Assembly: GCA_036258675.1 (NCBI GenBank)
Contig: DATADD010000164.1
Span: forward strand, 1 to 8,446
DNA from: DATADD01 sp036258675
GTDB lineage: Bacteria > Actinomycetota > CADDZG01 > WHSQ01
Reading direction: 5' to 3'
Length of the DNA: 8,446 bases
The notes under the pieces: model-generated
What the model saw: only the letters and a program-made list of their open reading frames with translations
What the model was told of the DNA's origin: nothing
Databases searched by the model: none
Made by a program: the position numbers and the translations under genes
Shown: positions 1 to 4,225 of the stretch, in pieces
Position numbering within the stretch: position 1 is the first letter of the stretch
Layout: each line of letters starts with the position of its first letter

Positions 1-1
1 G

Positions 2-223
2 CCCTCGGGCGACGGCTGCGTCGAGTGCCTCGAGACCGGCGACCGGTGGGTGCACCTGCGGCTGTGCATGAGCTGCGGCCACGTCGGCTGCTGCGATTCC
101 TCGCCGAACAAGCACGCCTCGCGCCACCACGCCGCCACCGCCCATCCCGTCGTGCGGTCGTTCGAGCCCGGCGAGTCGTGGGGCTACTGCTTCGAGGACG
201 ACGCCTGGGTCGAAAGGCTCTAG
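2..223 (+). CDS. UBP-type zinc-finger domain protein, 3' part
   Basis: The last 73 residues of a gene whose start lies left of the window. The reading frame shows a UBP-type zinc finger (zf-UBP, the ubiquitin-C-terminus-binding fold of eukaryotic USP5 and HDAC6): CVEC at residues 6-9 of the fragment, CMSC at 22-25, GHVGCCD at about 27-33, several His residues at about 39-50, and a WGYC motif near the C-terminus. These give the expected Cys/His zinc ligands and the aromatic residues of the binding pocket. Small stand-alone proteins of this kind are common in actinobacteria; their ligand there is not established to my knowledge, and most such bacteria lack ubiquitin. Probably only a short N-terminal piece is missing. 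Its TAG stop overlaps the stop codon of the convergent ogt gene. The family call is firm; the function is unknown. Confidence 0.85.
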   Translation, partial: PSGDGCVECLETGDRWVHLRLCMSCGHVGCCDSSPNKHASRHHAATAHPVVRSFEPGESWGYCFEDDAWVERL

Positions 224-711
224 GGGGACCGGGGCGCGCGGCCGTTCCCGCGCCGCCGTTCGTGAGCGAGCAGGAAGCGCTTGCGCTCGAGCCCTCCGGC
301 GTACCCTGTCAAGCGTCCCCCCGCGCCCACCACGCGATGGCAGGGGACGACGATAGCCGTTGGGTTGCGGCCGACGGCGGCGCCGACGGCGCGCCCCGAT
401 CCGGGGTGCCCCAACCGGCGGGCGATGTCCCCGTAGGTCGCCGTCGTCCCGTACGGCACCCGCGCGACCTCCTCCCACACCCTGCGCTGGAACGGTGTGC
501 CGCGCGGGGCAAGGGGCAACGTGAACTCGCGCAGCTCGCCCGCGAAGTAGGCGATCAGCTGCCGGCGCGCCTCCTCGAGCACACTCCCGGCGGCGGACCG
601 CTCGGCCCCGTGCGCGCCCAGGCCGACGAAGACGAGGCCCTCCTCGGGGGCCGCGCCGAGCGTGATGGGGCCGACGGGGCTCGCCATCGTGGTCGTCGCG
701 ATGTCGCTCAT
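220..711 (-). CDS. ogt: Methylated-DNA--[protein]-cysteine S-methyltransferase (O6-alkylguanine repair)
   Basis: A 163-residue suicide enzyme that transfers the alkyl group from O6-alkylguanine (and O4-alkylthymine) in DNA onto its own cysteine. The active-site motif PCHRV is present with the acceptor Cys124. The other hallmarks are also there: Tyr93 in TYGDIA, the arginine finger Arg107 in GRAVGAA, the hinge Asn116 in GRNP, and the C-terminal GYAGGLERKRFLLAHE-type helix. Length matches bacterial Ogt (about 160-170 residues). The start was chosen because the ATG overlaps the TGA of the upstream adaA-alkA gene in an ATGA, follows a GGGAGG ribosome binding site, and gives the expected N-terminus. 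The two genes therefore form a translationally coupled repair operon, as in mycobacteria (alkA-ogt, Rv1317c-Rv1316c). Its stop shares a CTAG with the convergent UBP-type gene. Confidence 0.94.
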   Translation of the reverse strand: MSDIATTTMASPVGPITLGAAPEEGLVFVGLGAHGAERSAAGSVLEEARRQLIAYFAGELREFTLPLAPRGTPFQRRVWEEVARVPYGTTATYGDIARRLGHPGSGRAVGAAVGRNPTAIVVPCHRVVGAGGRLTGYAGGLERKRFLLAHERRRGNGRAPRSP

Positions 712-2222
712 GGGTTCCTCCCTCGCCTGGGGGCGCGCCGCGCGCGCCCGTCGTCGTCCTTGCCGGTCGCGCCGGTCGCGCCGGTCGCGAGCCACAGGTG
801 CTGAACCGCGTACGAGCGCCACGGCCGCCACGCCTCGGCCGCGCGCGCCGCGCCGCGTCCGTCCGAGGGCATCCCGAGCAGCTCGAGACCGCGCCGGACG
901 CCCGCGTCCCCGGGCAGCCATGCGTCCGGGTCGCCGAGGGCGCGCATCGCCACGTAGGCGACCGTCCACGGCCCGATGCCGGGGAGCCGGCCCAGGCGCG
1001 CCCGCGACTCGCTTCGATCGGCCCCGGGGTCCAGATCGACGTCGCCCGTCGAGACCGCCGCCGAGAGCGCGCGCAGGGCAGCCTTGCGCGCCCGAGGCAT
1101 GCCGATCTCGCTCAGGGCGGCGTCCGCGAGCGCGTCCGGCTCCGGCCACAGGTGCGTGATGCTCCCGCATGCGACCGTCAGGGGCTTGCCGTGGTGGGCG
1201 ACGAGCTGCCGGGCGAGCGCGCGTGCGGCGCGCACCGTCACGGCCTGCCCCAGGACGGCGCGCGCGGCGAGCTCCGGTCCGTCGACGTGGCCCGGCACGC
1301 GCAGGCCGGGCCGGCGTCTCACGAGACGCCCGATGGCGCCGTCTCGCCCCAGCGCGTCGGCCACGGCCACGGGGTCGGCGTCGAGGTCGAGCAGCCGGCG
1401 GCAGCGCTGGACCGCGCTCCCGAGATCGCGGAGGTCGTCGAGACGGAGCCTGCAGTCGACGTGAGACCCCCGCGGCGCGAGCTCCACGACGGCGCTCCCG
1501 AAGGCGAGGTCGACGCTGCGCCGGTAGACGTCCCCATCGACCTCCTCGACGCCGGGCACGGCTCTCCTGCCGAGGAACGCGAGCAGCGCGGCTCCGTCGA
1601 AGGGGTGGCGCACGGGGAGCCGGAGCCGGATCCATCCCGCGGCCCCGGGCCGTCCCCGCCGGCCGGCGGCTCGGCGCCTGAGGTCGGTGGGGGAGGCCGC
1701 GTACACGTCCCTCACCGTGTCGTTGAAGGCGCGCACGCTCGCGAACCCCGCCGCGAACGCGACCTCGGTGACGGGGACGTCCGTGGTCTCGAGAAGGAGG
1801 CGCGCGGTCTCGGCGCGCCGGGCGCGCGCGAGCGCCTGCGGGCCCGCGCCGAGCGACGCGACCAGCTCCCTGTGGAGGTGCCTCTCGGTGTATCCGAGGC
1901 GCCGCGCCAGCCCCGAGACGCCGTCGCGATCGGCGACCCCGTCTCCGATCAGTCGCATCGCGCGCCCCGCGAGGTCCGCGCGCCGGTCCCACTCGGGCGA
2001 CCCCGGAGTGGCGTCGGGCCGGCAGCGCTTGCAGGCGCGCAGCCCGGCTCGAAGGGCCGCGGCCGCGCTCGGGTAGAAGCGCACGTGGGCGCGCTTCGGG
2101 GTCTGGGCGGGACAGCTGGGGCGGCAGTAGATGCCCGTCGACGTGACGCCCACGTAGAAGCTCCCGTCGAAGCGCCCGTCCCTGCTCGAGGTCGCCCGGT
2201 AGCGGAGCTCGAACTCGTCCAT
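708..2222 (-). CDS. Ada-AlkA fusion: methylphosphotriester-sensing AraC-type regulator joined to 3-methyladenine DNA glycosylase II
   Basis: A 504-residue protein joining sensor and repair enzyme. Residues about 5-75 are an Ada zinc domain with Cys33, Cys37 (YCRPSC), Cys64 and Cys67 (CKRC); in E. coli Ada the first of these cysteines accepts methyl from DNA phosphotriesters and switches on DNA binding. Residues about 82-185 are a paired AraC-type helix-turn-helix. Residues about 197-310 match the AlkA N-terminal domain. Residues about 315-480 are the HhH-GPD glycosylase, with hairpin LPGIGPWT (413-420) and catalytic Asp439 in LPGDAGVRR. The layout matches mycobacterial Rv1317c. I chose the ATG giving MDEFELRYR, since homologues start at this point; an upstream ATG at 2345 would add 41 low-complexity residues and reach into the divergent usp start. 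No clear promoter is visible. Expected to activate its own operon on methylation damage (inferred from the family). The C-terminus carries a short ATG tripeptide repeat. Confidence 0.94.
   Translation of the reverse strand: MDEFELRYRATSSRDGRFDGSFYVGVTSTGIYCRPSCPAQTPKRAHVRFYPSAAAALRAGLRACKRCRPDATPGSPEWDRRADLAGRAMRLIGDGVADRDGVSGLARRLGYTERHLHRELVASLGAGPQALARARRAETARLLLETTDVPVTEVAFAAGFASVRAFNDTVRDVYAASPTDLRRRAAGRRGRPGAAGWIRLRLPVRHPFDGAALLAFLGRRAVPGVEEVDGDVYRRSVDLAFGSAVVELAPRGSHVDCRLRLDDLRDLGSAVQRCRRLLDLDADPVAVADALGRDGAIGRLVRRRPGLRVPGHVDGPELAARAVLGQAVTVRAARALARQLVAHHGKPLTVACGSITHLWPEPDALADAALSEIGMPRARKAALRALSAAVSTGDVDLDPGADRSESRARLGRLPGIGPWTVAYVAMRALGDPDAWLPGDAGVRRGLELLGMPSDGRGAARAAEAWRPWRSYAVQHLWLATGATGATGKDDDGRARRAPRRGRNP
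717..722 (-). promoter_or_regulatory. Ribosome binding site of ogt
   Basis: GGGAGG on the minus strand, five bases before the ogt ATG. It lies inside the last codons of adaA-alkA, which fixes the ogt start and supports coupled translation of the pair. Confidence 0.7.
763..789. repeat. Three perfect tandem copies of a 9-base unit
   Basis: The unit CCGGTCGCG occurs three times in direct succession. Read on the minus strand it encodes three Ala-Thr-Gly tripeptides (residues 479-487) just after the glycosylase domain of the Ada-AlkA fusion. It is in frame and outside the fold, so copy-number change would be tolerated. Confidence 0.9.
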
Positions 2223-2299
2223 GCGCTCATGCTCGCGCGCCGCGGGCCGCGGGGCTGGCGGCAATCGGACATCCTGGCGCCTGGAGGGCGGGGGGCCGC

Positions 2300-2305
2300 T
2301 AGGGT
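2300..2305 (+). promoter_or_regulatory. Possible -10 element of the usp gene
   Basis: TAGGGT fits TANNNT in the 121-base divergent region between adaA-alkA and usp. It would place transcription start near 2312 and leave a leader of about 30 bases that contains the usp ribosome binding site. No -35 match is visible. This is weak. The rest of the divergent region (2223-2343) shows no recognisable Ada box, and no convincing promoter for adaA-alkA. Confidence 0.25.
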
Positions 2306-2330
2306 GTGCCCGAGACGCGGCCCGCCGAGC

Positions 2331-2336
2331 AGGAGG
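2331..2336 (+). promoter_or_regulatory. Ribosome binding site of usp
   Basis: A full AGGAGG seven bases before the ATG at 2344. It decides the usp start against an in-frame ATG at 2221, which would add 41 residues with no family resemblance and run over the divergent adaA-alkA start. Confidence 0.85.
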
Positions 2337-2343
2337 CTCGCCC

Positions 2344-2757
2344 ATGTTCGAGAGGATCCTGGTGGCCGTCGACGCCTCGGAGCAATCGCAGAAGGCGGTC
2401 GCTCTGACGACGGCGCTGGCCGAGAGGTTCGGGAGCGACGTCCTGGTGCTGCACGTGCGGGAGAAGATGTCGAGCCGTGCCGAGGCCGTCGACGCCTACG
2501 AGGGCGAGGGCGACCCCGAGCTCGCGGAGCGAACCGCGCAGGAGCTCGCGGAGCTCGGATTGAAGACGCGCTTCGAGGAGCCGGCGGCCCGCTTCGGGCG
2601 GGTGGCACAGACGATCGTTGCGGCCGCCGAGAGCCACGGCTCGGGGGTGATCGTCATGGGCTCGAGAGGTCTCTCGGACATCGGAGGGCTGCTGCTCGGC
2701 AGCGTGACGCACAAAGTCGTCCACCTCGCGCCCTGCCCTGTGCTGATCGCGCGCTGA
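2344..2757 (+). CDS. Universal stress protein (UspA family, ATP-binding type)
   Basis: A single-domain Usp of 137 residues, the usual length. It opens with MFERILVAVDASEQSQKAV, the first strand with the nucleotide-contacting Asp10. The ATP-binding signature G-2X-G-9X-G(S/T) is complete as GSRG at 106-109 followed by GS at 119-120, so it belongs to the ATP-binding group rather than the non-binding UspA group. The C-terminal strand HLAPCPVLIAR is typical. Usp proteins are cytoplasmic dimers linked to survival in starvation, hypoxia and oxidative stress; the specific role here cannot be read. It is transcribed divergently from adaA-alkA and converges with msrB with 12 bases between the stops. 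A strong ribosome binding site supports the start. Confidence 0.93.
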   Translation: MFERILVAVDASEQSQKAVALTTALAERFGSDVLVLHVREKMSSRAEAVDAYEGEGDPELAERTAQELAELGLKTRFEEPAARFGRVAQTIVAAAESHGSGVIVMGSRGLSDIGGLLLGSVTHKVVHLAPCPVLIAR

Positions 2758-2774
2758 GGCGCGCCCCGCTCAGC
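2749..2774. terminator. Possible two-way terminator between usp and msrB
   Basis: Two hairpins that cannot form together overlap the junction of the convergent genes. One pairs GCGCGC at 2749-2754 with 2759-2764 across a TGAG loop. The other pairs GCTGAG at 2753-2758 with CTCAGC at 2769-2774 across ten bases, and its two arms hold the stop codons of usp (TGA) and msrB (TGA on the minus strand). There is no U-tract, so it would be a non-canonical terminator of the sort suggested for actinobacteria, or no terminator at all. Confidence 0.35.
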
Positions 2775-3168
2775 CCGTCGCGGGGTCGAGCTCGAGGGCG
2801 CAGGAGTTGATGCAGTAGCGCTTGCCGGTCGGCCCGGGCCCGTCGTCGAACACGTGCCCGAGATGCGACCCGCAGCGCCGGCAGACGACCTCCGTCCGCC
2901 TCATGAAAAGGCTGTTGTCCGGCCGCAGCTCGATGCTCTGTGCGACCGCCGGCTCGGTGAAGCTCGGCCATCCCGTCCCGGAGTCGAACTTCGCGTTCGA
3001 GCGGAACAGCTCGGCCCCGCACGCGCCGCAGCGGTAGACGCCGTCGTCCTTCGTGTAGACGTACTTCCCCGTGAAGGGAGGCTCCGTCCCCTTGCCGCGC
3101 AGAACCGCGTACTGCTGGGGCGACAGCTCCTGCCGCCACTCCTCTTCGGTCTTCTCGATCTTTTCCAT
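2770..3168 (-). CDS. msrB: Peptide-methionine (R)-S-oxide reductase
   Basis: A cytoplasmic enzyme of 132 residues reducing the R-epimer of methionine sulfoxide in proteins. The zinc site is complete: Cys47 and Cys50 (CGAC), Cys96 and Cys99 (CRRC). The catalytic cysteine is Cys119 in RYCINS. FDSGTGWPSF (61-70) and HLGHVFDDGPGPTGKRYCINS are standard MsrB signatures. Thr65 stands where many MsrBs have the recycling cysteine, so another reductant path is needed; Cys123, four residues after the catalytic one, is a possible substitute (inference). There is no signal peptide. The ATG is preceded by no clear ribosome binding site and lies 44 bases from the divergent transporter start, so the transcript may have a very short leader. 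It converges with usp. Together with Lon and the repair genes it fits an oxidative or thiol stress setting. Confidence 0.96.
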   Translation of the reverse strand: MEKIEKTEEEWRQELSPQQYAVLRGKGTEPPFTGKYVYTKDDGVYRCGACGAELFRSNAKFDSGTGWPSFTEPAVAQSIELRPDNSLFMRRTEVVCRRCGSHLGHVFDDGPGPTGKRYCINSCALELDPATG

Positions 3169-3177
3169 GGCGCACCA

Positions 3178-3183
3178 AGGGTA
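3178..3183 (-). promoter_or_regulatory. Possible -10 element of msrB
   Basis: On the minus strand TACCCT fits TANNNT and would start transcription about three bases before the msrB ATG. It sits exactly 17 bases from the opposing TATCGT of the transporter gene, that is, in the -35 position of that promoter. The match is short and unproven. Confidence 0.25.
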
Positions 3184-3200
3184 GCGCGGCGCGCGCTGTT

Positions 3201-3206
3201 TATCGT
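3201..3206 (+). promoter_or_regulatory. Probable -10 element for leaderless transcription of the EamA-family gene
   Basis: TATCGT fits TANNNT and lies at -12 to -7 relative to the first base of the GTG start at 3213, the spacing expected when transcription begins at the start codon itself. No ribosome binding site precedes this GTG, which agrees with a leaderless message. There is no recognisable -35. Confidence 0.5.
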
Positions 3207-3212
3207 GCGGCC

Positions 3213-4061
3213 GTGGAGATCGTCCTGGGCCTCGCGGCCGCGCTGACCTATGGTGCCGCCGACTTCATCGGAGGCATGGTGTCGCGCCGCGCTGCGGTCC
3301 TGTGCGTCGTGTTCCTGTCGCAGGTCGTCGGGTCGTCCCTAGTCGCGGTCGCGTTCCCGTTCGTGGACAGCGGGGCGTTCGACGCCGGCGCGCTGTGGTG
3401 GGGCGTCGCGGCGGGGGTGGCGGGCAGCGCGGGCGTGATCGCGCTCTACCACGGGCTCAGCGTCGGCCGGATGAGCGTCGTCGCGCCCATCACCGCGGTC
3501 GTCGCCGCCGGTGCGCCGGTGGTGGTCGGCCTCGCGCTCGGCGAGCGGCCGGGACCCCTCGCCCTCGCCGGCGTGGGACTCGCCCTGCCCGCGGTCGCGC
3601 TCGTGGCGAGCTCGAGCTCGGACGGCGGCGGGGCCGAGCGAGGCGAACCCAGCGTCACCGGCGTGCCCCAGGCGGTCGGAGCCGGGGCCTCCTTCGGGGC
3701 CTTCTTCATCCTCCTCGACCGCGCCGGGGACGGCTCCGGGCTGTGGCCGCTGCTCGGGGCGCGCATGTCGTCGCTCGCGGTCCTCGGCCTCCTCGTCGCG
3801 GTGACCTCGACGTCGCTGCGACCGGGAGGAGACGTCGGCGCCGGGATAGTCGGCGCAGGGCTGCTCGACGTCGCCGCCAACCTCCTCTACCTGTTCGCGG
3901 TGCGCCGAGGTCTGCTCTCGCTCGTTGCCGTGCTGACGTCGATGTACCCGGCCTCCACCGTGGTCCTCGCGCGCGTGGTCCTCGGCGAGCGCATGACGGC
4001 GATGCGCCTCGGCGGGCTCGCGATCGCGGTCGTCGGGGTCGCCCTGATCGCGCTCGGGTAG
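3213..4061 (+). CDS. EamA/DMT-family membrane transporter, substrate unknown
   Basis: An integral membrane protein of 282 residues with about ten hydrophobic segments in two homologous halves (about 1-133 and 152-282), the layout of the drug/metabolite transporter superfamily with two EamA repeats. Each half carries the conserved LGER turn, at 109-112 (LGER before PGPL) and 257-260 (before MTAM), next to a glycine-rich helix. A hydrophilic, serine- and glycine-rich loop of about 17 residues (134-150) joins the halves. Family members export amino acids, metabolites or drugs; nothing here tells the substrate. The GTG start is supported by the hydrophobic first helix beginning at once and by a TANNNT element at leaderless spacing, without a ribosome binding site. 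It is transcribed alone, divergently from msrB, and followed by the lon regulatory region. Confidence 0.86.
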   Translation: MEIVLGLAAALTYGAADFIGGMVSRRAAVLCVVFLSQVVGSSLVAVAFPFVDSGAFDAGALWWGVAAGVAGSAGVIALYHGLSVGRMSVVAPITAVVAAGAPVVVGLALGERPGPLALAGVGLALPAVALVASSSSDGGGAERGEPSVTGVPQAVGAGASFGAFFILLDRAGDGSGLWPLLGARMSSLAVLGLLVAVTSTSLRPGGDVGAGIVGAGLLDVAANLLYLFAVRRGLLSLVAVLTSMYPASTVVLARVVLGERMTAMRLGGLAIAVVGVALIALG

Positions 4062-4080
4062 CCACGCGCCGGATCTCCTT

Positions 4081-4106
4081 CGACGGCCTCCTCGCGCGCG
4101 CCGTCG
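4081..4106 (+). terminator. Weak hairpin after the EamA-family gene
   Basis: CGACGGC at 4081-4087 can pair with GCCGTCG at 4100-4106 across a 12-base loop, 20 bases after the transporter stop. There is no T-run behind it. In DNA of this composition such a stem can arise by chance, so this is only a candidate. Confidence 0.2.
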
Positions 4107-4137
4107 CGTTCCTCCGCGCCCCACGCCGCCGGGGGCC

Positions 4138-4164
4138 GGGAATCGACGGGCCGAAGCGAACGTT
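4138..4164 (+). promoter_or_regulatory. Candidate SigR/SigH-type (thiol-stress ECF sigma) promoter of lon
   Basis: GGGAAT at 4138-4143 and GTT at 4162-4164 are separated by exactly 18 bases, matching the Streptomyces SigR consensus GGAAT-N18-GTT and the related mycobacterial SigH consensus. Transcription would start near 4170-4172 and give a leader of about 55 bases. In Streptomyces coelicolor SigR is reported to control Lon and Clp proteases directly, so promoter and target agree. No vegetative TANNNT promoter is visible in 4062-4225. Confidence 0.6.
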
Positions 4165-4176
4165 GTAGCTGCAACG
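4161..4176. promoter_or_regulatory. Near-palindrome overlapping the lon promoter, possible operator
   Basis: CGTTGTAGCTGCAACG is a 16-base inverted repeat with one mismatched pair (T against G at the sixth and eleventh positions). It covers the GTT of the candidate SigR-type promoter and the expected transcription start, where a bound repressor would block the promoter. It matches neither CIRCE nor the HspR HAIR element, and I cannot name a binding protein. Confidence 0.4.
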
Positions 4177-4198
4177 GACGCGCCCCGCCGGCGCGTCC
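4176..4198 (+). other. Perfect hairpin in the lon 5' leader
   Basis: GGACGCGCC at 4176-4184 pairs perfectly with GGCGCGTCC at 4190-4198 across a five-base loop. It starts a few bases after the predicted transcription start and ends 13 bases before the ribosome binding site. No T-run follows, so it does not look like a terminator of the upstream gene. It may stabilise the message or affect translation (inference). Confidence 0.5.
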
Positions 4199-4211
4199 CT
4201 CGACCGACGAC

Positions 4212-4216
4212 AGGAG
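4212..4216 (+). promoter_or_regulatory. Ribosome binding site of lon
   Basis: AGGAG nine bases before the GTG at 4226; it supports that codon as the lon start. Confidence 0.75.
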
Positions 4217-4225
4217 ACCGAAGCA

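Noticed and set aside
712..1992. Long in-frame extension upstream of ogt on the minus strand
   Set aside because: The frame is open by composition only. The ATG at 711 has a ribosome binding site, overlaps the previous stop and gives the family's usual length.
2223..2345. Upstream ATG that would lengthen the Ada-AlkA fusion by 41 residues
   Set aside because: The extra residues are low-complexity, homologues begin at the internal ATG, and the extension would overlap the divergent usp start and its ribosome binding site.
798..2810. Long open frame on the plus strand across the adaA-alkA gene
   Set aside because: It is antisense to a well-supported gene, its product is rich in Arg, Gly, Pro and Ala with no family resemblance, and it arises from the GC-rich third codon positions of the real gene.
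3607..3620. 14-base palindrome of repeated GAGCTC units
   Set aside because: It is simply alternating AGC and TCG serine codons in the linker loop of the EamA-family protein.
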